From JBNFVY01 sp049943335 (GTDB taxonomy: Bacteria; Pseudomonadota; Alphaproteobacteria; Rhodobacterales; Rhodobacteraceae): 64,000 nucleotides of DNA. A model generated the notes under the pieces. It had not been told where the DNA came from and made no database searches. It saw nothing but the letters and a program-made list of their open reading frames with translations. The translations under genes and the position numbers were made by a program. The number at the start of each line of letters is the position of its first letter. The stretch's first letter is position 1. This document shows, in pieces, positions 8,569 to 17,269 of the stretch. The stretch covers positions 62,001 through 126,000 of the forward strand of contig NZ_JBNFVY010000004.1 in NCBI RefSeq assembly GCF_049943335.1, given 5' to 3'.

Positions 8569-10287
8569 TCAGCGCATCTCTTCTGCCGGGGTCACGCCCA
8601 AGATACCAAGGCCGGACGAAATAACAACCGAAACGGCACGTGGCAGGGCAATTTTCGCGGCCGAGGCCGCCGGATCGTCCTGCAAGAAGCGCAGTTCCGG
8701 CTTGTCGTTGCCCTTGTTCCACAGGGCGTGGAAGTCGGACGCCAGATCATAGAGGTAAAAGGCGATGCGGTGCGGTTCGTGTCCTTTGGCGGCGATTTCG
8801 ACCTGACGCGGCCAGTCGGCCAACTTGCGTGCCAGGGCCAGTTCGGCATCGTCTGTCAAATTTGGCGTGTCGGTCAGCGCGATGCCCTGCTCGGCCGCCT
8901 TGCGCAAAACGCTGCACACCCGCGCATGGGCGTATTGAACGTAGAACACCGGGTTGTCCTTGGACTGCTCCAGCACCTTGGCAAAATCGAAATCCAAAGG
9001 CGCATCGTTCTTGCGTGTCAGCATATGGAACCGGGCAACATCGGCGCCAGCCTGTTCGACCAGATCGCGCAAAGTGATAAAGGTACCCGCCCGTTTCGAC
9101 ATCTTGAACGGCTCGCCGTTCTTGTAGAGCTTGACCAACTGCACCAGTTTGACGTCCAGCGGCACAGTGTTGTCCGACAGGGCCCCCACGGCCGCCTTCA
9201 TCCGCTTGACGTAGCCCCCATGATCGGCGCCGAACACGTCGATCAGCTGGTCGTAGCCGCGCTTCACCTTGTCGTAGTGATAGGCGATATCGGGGGCGAA
9301 ATAGGTCCAGGACCCGTCCGATTTCTTGATCGGGCGATCCACGTCATCGCCGTAGTCTGTCGATTTGAAGAGCGTCTGTTCGCGCGGTTCCCAATCTTCG
9401 GGCAACTTGCCCTTTGGCGGTTCAAGCGTGCCGCGATAGATCAGGCCCTTTTCATCCAGTTCATTAATTGCGGCCTCGATCAGCCCCGTATCATAGAGCG
9501 ATTTTTCCGAGAAATAGTGATCCATCTCGACGCCCAACGCCGCCAGATCGTCGCGGATCATCGCCATCATCAGGTCGGTGGCGATTTCGCGCACCTCTGG
9601 CAGCCAGTCTTGCTCGCCCTTGTCGAGCAGCGTGTCGCCATACCTGTCTTTCAGCGCCCGGCCCACGGAAACCAGGTATTCGCCGGGGTACATGCCTTCG
9701 CCAATCTCAAAGCTTTCACCACAGGCCTCGCGGTAACGCGCAAAGGCCGAGCGGGCCAGTACATCGACCTGCGCACCGCCGTCGTTGATGTAATATTCAC
9801 GCGTGACGTCGTAGCCTGCGAAATCCAGCAGATCGGCCAGCGCGTCCCCGAAAATGGCGCCGCGCGCGTGGCCCACGTGCATCGGACCGGTCGGGTTGGC
9901 TGACACGAATTCGACGTTGATGCGCGCGCCCTGCCCCATGGTGCTGCGCCCATAGTCCGGCGTCGACAAGATGCCCTGCACCAGCCCGGTCCAGACGTCA
10001 CCGGCAAGGCGCAGGTTCAAAAAGCCGGGACCGGCCACATCGGCGCTGGCCACACGCGCATCGCCGCGCAACCGATCGGCCAGGGCATCGGCGATATCGC
10101 GGGGTTTTTTGCCCGACGGCTTGGCCAGGACCATCGCCGCGTTGGTTGCCATATCGCCGTGCAGCGCATCCCGCGGCGGCTCGACCGCGACATTGTCGAA
10201 CGTCAGCCCATCCGGCAATTCCCCGGCGGCCACCATATCGTTGAGCGTGTCGATCACCAGGACGCGGATATCGGCAAAAAGGTTCAT
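8569..10287 (-). CDS. argS: Arginyl-tRNA synthetase
   Basis: 572 residues, class Ia synthetase that charges tRNA-Arg. The HIGH-type motif is in NPTGPMHVGHARGAIFGD near residue 130, and a KMSKS-type motif occurs as FKMSKRAGTF near residue 400. The C-terminal anticodon-binding domain is present (FYLYDLASDFHALWNKG). The start at 10287 (MNLFADIRV) matches the family; an in-frame extension to 10344 would add 19 unrelated residues. It leads the argS-SPOR-nagZ-scpA-scpB series. Confidence 0.96.
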   Translation of the reverse strand: MNLFADIRVLVIDTLNDMVAAGELPDGLTFDNVAVEPPRDALHGDMATNAAMVLAKPSGKKPRDIADALADRLRGDARVASADVAGPGFLNLRLAGDVWTGLVQGILSTPDYGRSTMGQGARINVEFVSANPTGPMHVGHARGAIFGDALADLLDFAGYDVTREYYINDGGAQVDVLARSAFARYREACGESFEIGEGMYPGEYLVSVGRALKDRYGDTLLDKGEQDWLPEVREIATDLMMAMIRDDLAALGVEMDHYFSEKSLYDTGLIEAAINELDEKGLIYRGTLEPPKGKLPEDWEPREQTLFKSTDYGDDVDRPIKKSDGSWTYFAPDIAYHYDKVKRGYDQLIDVFGADHGGYVKRMKAAVGALSDNTVPLDVKLVQLVKLYKNGEPFKMSKRAGTFITLRDLVEQAGADVARFHMLTRKNDAPLDFDFAKVLEQSKDNPVFYVQYAHARVCSVLRKAAEQGIALTDTPNLTDDAELALARKLADWPRQVEIAAKGHEPHRIAFYLYDLASDFHALWNKGNDKPELRFLQDDPAASAAKIALPRAVSVVISSGLGILGVTPAEEMR

Positions 10288-10359
10288 GTCGGATCCCATT
10301 GAAAACAGTTGGGCGCGGTTTACCACCCCGCGCGCCAAGGTCAATGGACCGCGCAGGGT

Positions 10360-12276
10360 TCAGGTCCGCTCGGTCCCTTTGGTCGACTGGATTGCCGGGT
10401 CGATCTTTCCGCGGGGGTTAGAGGTGTCTTGCCCGCTGGACGCGCCTGCGGTTTCGGGGCGTTTACCGGCGTTCACAGTATCCGGCGGGGCAAGCGCGAC
10501 GATCCGGCTGCCCGGCGCAGCATCTTCCAATTCGCCCTCAAAGGGGCGGCGCACAGTCAGATCAGGGCGCAAAAGCATCAGCACGATCGAGTCGGGCCGG
10601 TCTTTACGCATGTCGGCAAAACTGTATTCTTCGGACAGTTTGGTGACCCGCACGCGCCAGCCCTTGGTCATTTTTTCGTCCAGCTGGGCAAAAGTCTGCT
10701 GTCCGCCAAAGGGCCGGCCACCCAACTGCGTGGGCAGCGCATGACGCTTGTTCTCGGCCTTGGCTGCGGCAATCTGCCAGACGTTGTCGCGCCCGAATTC
10801 AGGCGCAAGGTCCGTGGCCACCAACGTGTTGTAGGGATCATTTTCGGTCGCGGCGATGATCGTGGCGTAGGACAGAAGTTCGACGTTGTGTTCGGCCGCT
10901 TCGCCCAGAATGTCACCATAAAAGGTCGGCAGGCCCGCCGCGCGGGGCCGGATCAGACGCGCGTGATTGGTATCACTGACCAACACGGGCAGGTCGATAG
11001 ACTTGAGCGCTTCGGCCAGCGCGGTGGAAAAGCGCGACCCGCCAACCAGCAAGACGCCCGGTGTGTTGGCCCCGGCCAGGCCCAGCAGCCGCGCCAAGGG
11101 CGCCAGCGTAAAGCCGTGCAGAACGACCGTGACCAGCACCAGAACGAAGGCCAGAGGCCCCACAACGGCGCCGTCTTCGATCCCGTTGGCCGCCAGACGT
11201 TCCCCGAACAGACCGGCCACCGCCACCAGCACGACGCCCCGCGGGCCCGTCAGCGCAATCAAGACCTGTTCGCGCCATGGCAATCCAGACCCGATCAGCG
11301 ACACCAACACCGTCACCGGGCGGGCCAGCAGGACGATCAGCGCCACGAACAGCCCCGCCCGCCAGTTGAGTTGCAGCAACGTGGCGAAATCCAATGAGGC
11401 CGCCAACAGGATAAACACGCCCGAAACCAGCAAGATCGTGGCGTGCTCTTTGAAACGGCGCAACTCTTCGAAACTGGGCAGGTCGGAATTGGCAATCACC
11501 AACCCCATCACCGTCACGGCCAGCAATCCGCTTTCGTGCAGCAGCGTGTCCGAGACCGCAAAGACCGCGACGACCGCCACGAACAGCACCGGCACCTTCA
11601 TGTATTCCGGCACCCAGCCACGCTTGAATGCGCGCGCAATGAAAAATCCCGCTGCATATCCGATGATCGCTGCCGCCCCGATCCCGATCACCAGGTTTGC
11701 CACCGCCGAACCCGCCGTTTCCGCCGTGTTCAGCACCAGCACAATTTCAAAGGCCAAAACGGCCGCCAGCGCGCCGATAGGATCGTTGACGATAGCTTCC
11801 CACTGCAACAGCGACGCGGGCCTGCGCGACAGCCGGGCTTGTCGCAATAGCGGCGCGATCACCGTGGGCCCCGTCACGATCATGATGCCGCCAAAGACCG
11901 CCGATGTCTCCCACCCCAGCCCGGCGCCATAATGCAGCGCCAGTGTCGATGCCAGCCAGCCCAGGGGAGCGCCGATAAACACCAGCCGTTTCACACCCTT
12001 GGCCGCGTCACCCAACTTGTGGAAATCCAGCGTCAAGCCGCCTTCGAACAGGATCACCGCCACCGCCATGGATATCAACGGGCTGGTGATCGACCCGATA
12101 TCGCGCGCGGGGTCGAACACGCCCAACGTCGGGCCGACGATCAGCCCCGCAGCCAGCATCAGCACAATGGCCGGAAGGCGCAGGCGCCAGGCAATCCACT
12201 GCGCCCCAACGCCCAGGACACCCACCAGCGCAAAGGCCAAAATCGGTGTCATGCCAACACCTTGCTCAATCGCCAT
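10360..12276 (-). CDS. Cation/proton antiporter with cytosolic TrkA-N domain
   Basis: About 638 residues. The first 400 contain 12-13 transmembrane segments of the CPA1 family; WEAIVNDPIGA carries the Asn-Asp pair of the ion site. A TrkA-N (Rossmann, NAD-binding) domain follows (LLVGGSRFSTALAEALKS; TIIAATENDPYNTLVATDLAPEFG), then a basic tail. It probably exchanges Na+ or K+ for protons under nucleotide control. ATG 12276 is preferred over ATG 12282 because ACGGGGA then stands 7 bases upstream rather than touching the codon. It lies between dgt and argS, which are neighbours in many relatives. Confidence 0.9.
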   Translation of the reverse strand: MAIEQGVGMTPILAFALVGVLGVGAQWIAWRLRLPAIVLMLAAGLIVGPTLGVFDPARDIGSITSPLISMAVAVILFEGGLTLDFHKLGDAAKGVKRLVFIGAPLGWLASTLALHYGAGLGWETSAVFGGIMIVTGPTVIAPLLRQARLSRRPASLLQWEAIVNDPIGALAAVLAFEIVLVLNTAETAGSAVANLVIGIGAAAIIGYAAGFFIARAFKRGWVPEYMKVPVLFVAVVAVFAVSDTLLHESGLLAVTVMGLVIANSDLPSFEELRRFKEHATILLVSGVFILLAASLDFATLLQLNWRAGLFVALIVLLARPVTVLVSLIGSGLPWREQVLIALTGPRGVVLVAVAGLFGERLAANGIEDGAVVGPLAFVLVLVTVVLHGFTLAPLARLLGLAGANTPGVLLVGGSRFSTALAEALKSIDLPVLVSDTNHARLIRPRAAGLPTFYGDILGEAAEHNVELLSYATIIAATENDPYNTLVATDLAPEFGRDNVWQIAAAKAENKRHALPTQLGGRPFGGQQTFAQLDEKMTKGWRVRVTKLSEEYSFADMRKDRPDSIVLMLLRPDLTVRRPFEGELEDAAPGSRIVALAPPDTVNAGKRPETAGASSGQDTSNPRGKIDPAIQSTKGTERT

Positions 12277-12347
12277 ACTCATTCCCCGTCAAAATGTCTC
12301 TGGAATGTGGGGCAAAGGGGGGCGTTCGTCCAGCATGATCGCCAATT

Positions 12348-13544
12348 CTACCGGCACAGACGTTCGTGTTCGCGGATTGCAAACCGGTCGGTCATCCCCG
12401 CCACATAGTCCAGAACGATCCGGGCCAACGCCTCGTCGCTGTTCGCGCCTTCGACATCCTCACGCCATTCGACGGGCAGCAAATCGGGCTGAGCCATGAA
12501 CAACGGAAACAGCGCTTTGATCATTTCTGTCACCCGCGCACGTTCCTTCATCACGGACGGGGCGCGATACATGCGTTCAAACAGGAATTGCTTGATCGTC
12601 TTGATGTTCTGATAAAGAGGCTTGGAAAATCGGATGATGGTGCGATCCATATCGCGAATATCCTGCGCGCTTTCGGGGCGCGCACTGTCCAGGCGGTTTG
12701 TCGCGATGGCAATCACGTCTTCCACCATCACGCCAAAGACCCGCCGCAGCGCCTCGTGGTCGCGCCGGTTCGGATCGAGCCCCGGGTAAAGCTTGTCGAC
12801 TTCGCCATAGGCCGGGCCGGTCAAAGGCAGCTCGCACAGATCATCGGTCGTGAACAACCCCGCGCGCAGCCCGTCATGCAGATCATGATGGTTGTAGGCC
12901 ACGTCATCGGCAATGGCGGCAACTTGCGCCTCGGCGCTGGCGAAAGTGTGCAGTTCAAGATCGAAGCGGTCGTTGAATTCGCGCAGCGCATAGGGCAATT
13001 CGTCCATCCCGGGGCCTTTCGCGCGCGCCTCGAGCGTGCCCACACCTTCATCCGCATTCGGGCCGATCAACGGGCCGTTGTGCTTGGCGATCCCTTCAAG
13101 GCTCTCCCACGTGAGGTTCAATCCGTCGAAATCCGCATAGTGCTTTTCCAGCTTGGTGACGATGCGGATGGCCTGGGCGTTGTGGTCAAACCCGCCATAA
13201 GGGGCCATGAGTTCGGCCAGCGCGTCTTCACCGGTGTGCCCGAAGGGCGGGTGCCCAAGGTCATGTGCCAGCGCCACAGCCTCGGCCAGCCCTTCGTTCA
13301 ACCCCAGGGCGCCCGCGATGGTGCGCGCCACCTGCGCCACTTCGATGGAATGGGTCAGACGCGTGCGATAGTAATCGCCCTCGTGCTCGACGAAAACCTG
13401 GGTCTTGTGTTTCAAACGTCGAAAAGCACTGGAATGGATGATCCGGTCGCGATCGCGCTGAAAGGGCGAACGGAACGTGCTGATCGCCTCGGGATGCAGG
13501 CGGCCACGGGTTTGTCCTGGCTGGCTGGCATAGGGTTGAAGCAT
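12348..13544 (-). CDS. dgt: dNTP triphosphohydrolase (HD domain)
   Basis: 398 residues. The HD metal site is complete: H65 in RLTHSIEVAQ, H94-D95 in ALAHDLGHPPFGH, and a later Asp in IADDVAYNHHDLHDG. These enzymes cleave dNTPs to nucleoside and triphosphate, controlling dNTP pools. The length fits the type-2 (non-E. coli) family. It is divergent from the Fe-S carrier gene at 13659, with 114 bp between them for both promoters. Confidence 0.95.
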   Translation of the reverse strand: MLQPYASQPGQTRGRLHPEAISTFRSPFQRDRDRIIHSSAFRRLKHKTQVFVEHEGDYYRTRLTHSIEVAQVARTIAGALGLNEGLAEAVALAHDLGHPPFGHTGEDALAELMAPYGGFDHNAQAIRIVTKLEKHYADFDGLNLTWESLEGIAKHNGPLIGPNADEGVGTLEARAKGPGMDELPYALREFNDRFDLELHTFASAEAQVAAIADDVAYNHHDLHDGLRAGLFTTDDLCELPLTGPAYGEVDKLYPGLDPNRRDHEALRRVFGVMVEDVIAIATNRLDSARPESAQDIRDMDRTIIRFSKPLYQNIKTIKQFLFERMYRAPSVMKERARVTEMIKALFPLFMAQPDLLPVEWREDVEGANSDEALARIVLDYVAGMTDRFAIREHERLCR

Positions 13545-13658
13545 ATTTCTGCCTTGTTCTTGTCGGCCGGGTTCTTGGCGCGTGTTCTTGTCGCCCGTCC
13601 CCAGGGCGCCTATATCTGCCTATATCGACAATGAACCGCAGCGACAAATGGATAGGCT

Positions 13659-13994
13659 ATGCAGCTGACCCTGCCCCCAAAAGTAACCGCGCGTGCTTTC
13701 GCGCGCCTGGCCGAGATCAACGCCGCCACGGGCGAACACAAGGCGCTGCGCGTCGCGGTCGAGGGTGGGGGGTGTTCGGGGTTTCAATATGACATTTCAC
13801 TGGACGACAACGCGGCGACCGATGATCTTGTGCTGGAAGGCGACGGACAAAAAGTACTGGTCGATCCAGTTTCGTTGCCGTTCTTGGAAAATGCGGTGAT
13901 CGATTTCACAGAAGAACTGATCGGTGCACGGTTCGTGATTGAAAATCCCAATGCAACGGCGTCTTGCGGCTGTGGGACGTCATTTTCGATGTAA
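13659..13994 (+). CDS. erpA: Fe-S cluster carrier, A-type (ErpA/IscA/HesB family)
   Basis: 111 residues with the three cluster-ligating cysteines of A-type carriers: C39 in EGGGCSGFQY, and C103 and C105 in SCGCGTSF. It receives Fe-S clusters from the assembly machinery and delivers them to apo-proteins. No isc or suf genes are nearby. ErpA is the best guess because of the isolated position next to dgt and the short form, but IscA or SufA cannot be excluded by sequence alone. Confidence 0.92.
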   Translation: MQLTLPPKVTARAFARLAEINAATGEHKALRVAVEGGGCSGFQYDISLDDNAATDDLVLEGDGQKVLVDPVSLPFLENAVIDFTEELIGARFVIENPNATASCGCGTSFSM

Positions 13995-14007
13995 ACCGGC
14001 CCTAGGG

Positions 14008-15024
14008 TTACCCGCTCATGGCCAATGACTGCGAGTCGGCCGGCGCCATTGTCTTTTGGCCCGCCGACAAGCGCCGCCATTGTCCGGCCCCCAGGATCGG
14101 TCGTGCATCGGGATAGATGCGTTGCGACGTTGGAACCGCATCCAGTTCGCCAAGCGCGGTCCGGGCCTCTTTGGGCAAGGCCGCCCATGCCATTGGGCCG
14201 GGATTAAAGCTCTCTGCCAATGTACCCTCGGCCATCAGGATTTCGTGGCGCGGCAACAGCAGGTGCACGTAGTCGACGTGCGGCAGAGTGATCTGATCCA
14301 CCCCCGGCACATCCAACAATGCAACCGCAGGCACAAGAACCTGGCCTTGCGCTGTTTCCTTCAACATGCGGTGTTGGGGCGACACGAAAAGGGGCCTGGC
14401 ATTGCCCAAAACCCCGGTCTCAATTCGGATCGGCGCCATTTTCTTCGTGCCGGGCACCCGCTCATGCCCCACCCACTTCAGGGGTTGATACCCGTGATCC
14501 AGCGTCCATAGCATATCGCCGGGGGCAAGGTCTTGAACAGCGCGTGGCCCTTGCTGGGTTTCAATCATGGTGCCAGTGCGAAAACAGACATAGAGCGTTG
14601 AATAGCCAACCGTGGGGCTTTGGTCATGGATGGCAACGATTTCGAAACTCGCACCCGCTTCCATGAAGCCATCGGCCACGAAGCCCTGCACGCCGCCAGA
14701 GATTTCGATCGAATAGATCCGGATATCTTCAGACCCGTCCGTGGCGCCGCCGACCGGACGTACCACATAGGAATACTCGGTTTCGATGCTGGCGTTGTTG
14801 CTATAGGATCTACCGTTGAAATTATGCGCCCCGTCCAACCTCTGGGTAAAGTCGGAATCCGAGAAGAGCGATTCGTTATCGCTCATGCGGATCAGTTGTG
14901 GCCGCGCGCCCGAATTGATCGTGAACGTCGTGCCGATATCGCTGGAATCCGCCAGTGAATTCGACGCGAACGGCGACCCGGAAAATGACACATCATTCAA
15001 TTGCCGCGCAGAGAAACTTGGCAT
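14008..15024 (-). CDS. Hint-domain (hedgehog/intein) protein
   Basis: 338 residues. Residues 1-145 form a Ser/Asn/Asp/Gly-rich region without known domain. The Hint module starts at C147 (CFRTGTMIETQQGPRAV, then DLAPGDMLWTLDHGYQPLKWVG) with the nucleophilic Cys and the block-B-like region. Hint domains cleave the peptide bond before the Cys; such proteins are abundant in Rhodobacteraceae and are thought to be secreted, but their biology is unclear. There is no classical signal peptide and no RTX repeat here. Convergent with erpA (13 bp). Confidence 0.88.
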   Translation of the reverse strand: MPSFSARQLNDVSFSGSPFASNSLADSSDIGTTFTINSGARPQLIRMSDNESLFSDSDFTQRLDGAHNFNGRSYSNNASIETEYSYVVRPVGGATDGSEDIRIYSIEISGGVQGFVADGFMEAGASFEIVAIHDQSPTVGYSTLYVCFRTGTMIETQQGPRAVQDLAPGDMLWTLDHGYQPLKWVGHERVPGTKKMAPIRIETGVLGNARPLFVSPQHRMLKETAQGQVLVPAVALLDVPGVDQITLPHVDYVHLLLPRHEILMAEGTLAESFNPGPMAWAALPKEARTALGELDAVPTSQRIYPDARPILGAGQWRRLSAGQKTMAPADSQSLAMSG

Positions 15025-15157
15025 ACTTTTACCCTCTTGACCTTACGCCAAACCTAAGGGTGCACCGTTAACATCGGGTATGCACCAAGCGGTTTCCAAC
15101 GACATGGTTAACGCAATCACACCTTGCGCTGACCCGCCGGTCATGGTGTCAGACGCC

Positions 15158-16339
15158 ATGGAACGTTACGATACGATCATCCTTGGCGCCGGCGCGGCCG
15201 GACTGATGTGCGCGGCCCATGCCAGCGCGCAGGGCGCACGCGTGCTGGTGGTCGATCACGCGAAAAAGCCTGGCGACAAAATCCGAATTTCGGGGGGTGG
15301 TCGGTGCAACTTTACCAACCTGGATGTTTCCACCGCGAATTTCATTTCGGCCAACCCGCATTTTGCGAAATCCGCACTGGCCCGCTATTCCCAGTGGGAT
15401 TTCATCGATCTGGTCGCGCGCCACGGGATCGCTTGGCACGAAAAGACCCTGGGCCAGCTGTTTTGCGACGGCAAGGCCACACAAATCATCCAGATGCTGC
15501 TATCCGAATCCAAACGGGCTGAACTGCGCCTGTCCACATCGGTGGACGACGTGTCCCACGATGGCACCGGTTTTTGCGTGACTCTGTCGGGAACCCCCAC
15601 CGCGACCCGCCATCTGGTGGTCGCCACGGGGGGCAAATCGATCCCCAAGATGGGCGCCACGGGCCTTGCCTACAAGATCGCCGGCACGTTCGCCCACCCG
15701 GTCACCGAAACACGCCCGGCCCTTGTTCCATTTACCTTTGCCCCGCAAGAGCTTGACTGGATCGCCCCGCTTGCCGGAACCGCACTTGGCGTCACTGCCC
15801 AGGCAAACGGGCCGGCTTTCGCAGAGGCGCTGCTTTTCACCCACCGGGGCCTGTCTGGCCCGGCCATGTTGCAAATCTCTAGCTACTGGCGCGAAGGCCA
15901 GCCCATATCGATCGACCTCGCGCCGGGAATAGCGGTCGCGCGCACTCTGGACGACATGCGCCAAACCGGCGGCAAGCGTGCGCTGCATACCGCGCTATCG
16001 GAAATACTACCCGCCAAACTGGCCGCGGCGCTGGCCACGCAATGGGCCCTGAAAGGCAACATCGCGGACCAATCGGGCGCGACACTCAAAGCCTTGGAAA
16101 CCAGCCTGCACCACTGGACGCTCACCCCCACCTCGACCGAAGGATACCGAACGGCCGAGGTCACGCTGGGCGGCATCGACACCGCCGCCATCGACAGCAA
16201 GACCATGCAAAGCCGCCACCTGCCCGGCCTCTATTTCATTGGCGAATGCGTCGATGTCACCGGTTGGCTGGGCGGCTACAATTTTCAATGGGCATGGTCG
16301 TCGGGTTGGGCGGCTGGCACCCATCTCGCCGCGCTCTGA
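15158..16339 (+). CDS. BaiN/HI0933-family flavoprotein (NAD(P)/FAD oxidoreductase)
   Basis: 393 residues. The FAD-binding dinucleotide motif is IILGAGAAGLMCA near the N-terminus, followed by the family signature KIRISGGGRCNFTN; the C-terminal GGYNFQWAWSSG closes the FAD site. Members of this family are flavoproteins of largely unknown physiological substrate. The start at 15158 (MERYDTII) puts the dinucleotide fold at the N-terminus as usual; codons at 15143, 15104 and 15080 are in frame but add unrelated residues. No convincing ribosome-binding site is seen. Confidence 0.87.
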   Translation: MERYDTIILGAGAAGLMCAAHASAQGARVLVVDHAKKPGDKIRISGGGRCNFTNLDVSTANFISANPHFAKSALARYSQWDFIDLVARHGIAWHEKTLGQLFCDGKATQIIQMLLSESKRAELRLSTSVDDVSHDGTGFCVTLSGTPTATRHLVVATGGKSIPKMGATGLAYKIAGTFAHPVTETRPALVPFTFAPQELDWIAPLAGTALGVTAQANGPAFAEALLFTHRGLSGPAMLQISSYWREGQPISIDLAPGIAVARTLDDMRQTGGKRALHTALSEILPAKLAAALATQWALKGNIADQSGATLKALETSLHHWTLTPTSTEGYRTAEVTLGGIDTAAIDSKTMQSRHLPGLYFIGECVDVTGWLGGYNFQWAWSSGWAAGTHLAAL

Positions 16340-16453
16340 CCCCATTTTTCTTGCAGTTATCCCGGCGGCGAATGGGTGAACCGTCAAAGGCACCAGCGCC
16401 CCTTGCCCTGCGGCCCGCCAACAGGCACAACCATTTGGAACGGAGGATGCCCC

Positions 16454-17263
16454 ATGAAAATCGCCAGCTTCAACATCAATGGCATCAAGGCCCGGATTGG
16501 CGCGTTGACCGACTGGCTGAGCGAAGCTGAGCCCGATGTTGCCCTATTGCAGGAAATCAAATCGGTCAACGAAGGCTTCCCCCGCGCCCATTTCGAAGAC
16601 ATGGGCTATATCGTGGAAACCCATGGACAAAAGGGATTCAACGGCGTCGCGATCCTGTCGAAACTGCCGCTTGAAGATGTCACACGCGGCCTGCCCGGGG
16701 ATGACAGCGACGAACAGGCGCGCTGGATCGAGGCCACTGTGATCGGCGACAAGACGCCTGTGCGCGTCTGTGGTCTCTACCTGCCCAACGGCAACCCCGT
16801 CGAACTTGATGAACATGGCAACCCGGTCGACGGCGGCAAATACGCCTATAAACTGGCCTGGATGGAGCGTCTGAAAACCCGCGCTCAGGCCCTTCTTGAC
16901 ACCGAAGAACCGGCGCTCATGGCGGGTGACTACAATATCATTCCGCAGGCCGAAGATGCCGAACGCCCAGACGCCTGGCGCAACGATGCACTATTCCGGC
17001 TGCCCTCGCGTCAGGCATTCCGCCGGATCGAACACCTCGGCTTTACCGACGCCCTGCGCGCCACCACGGATGCGCCGCAGACCTACACGTTCTGGGACTA
17101 TCAGGCCGGGGCGTGGAACCGGAACGACGGCATCCGTATCGACCATGTCCTGCTGACCCCGCAGGCCGCCGACCTGTTGCAAGACTGCCAGATCGACGCC
17201 GACATCCGCGCGCGCGAGAAACCGTCGGACCACGTGCCGATCTGGATCGACCTGGACGCCTGA
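16454..17263 (+). CDS. xth: Exodeoxyribonuclease III
   Basis: 269 residues, endonuclease/exonuclease/phosphatase fold. Visible active-site motifs are FNINGIKAR at the start, LLQEIK (metal Glu), GDYNI (Asp/Asn) and the C-terminal SDHVPIW with the catalytic His. It nicks abasic sites and removes 3'-blocking groups in base excision repair. ATG 16454 follows GGAGGATGCCCC, an excellent ribosome-binding site. Convergent with der, 6 bp apart. Confidence 0.96.
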   Translation: MKIASFNINGIKARIGALTDWLSEAEPDVALLQEIKSVNEGFPRAHFEDMGYIVETHGQKGFNGVAILSKLPLEDVTRGLPGDDSDEQARWIEATVIGDKTPVRVCGLYLPNGNPVELDEHGNPVDGGKYAYKLAWMERLKTRAQALLDTEEPALMAGDYNIIPQAEDAERPDAWRNDALFRLPSRQAFRRIEHLGFTDALRATTDAPQTYTFWDYQAGAWNRNDGIRIDHVLLTPQAADLLQDCQIDADIRAREKPSDHVPIWIDLDA

Positions 17264-17269
17264 GCTGGC

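Noticed and set aside
8425..9903. A 492-codon frame antisense to argS
   Set aside because: Out-of-frame shadow of a conserved synthetase.
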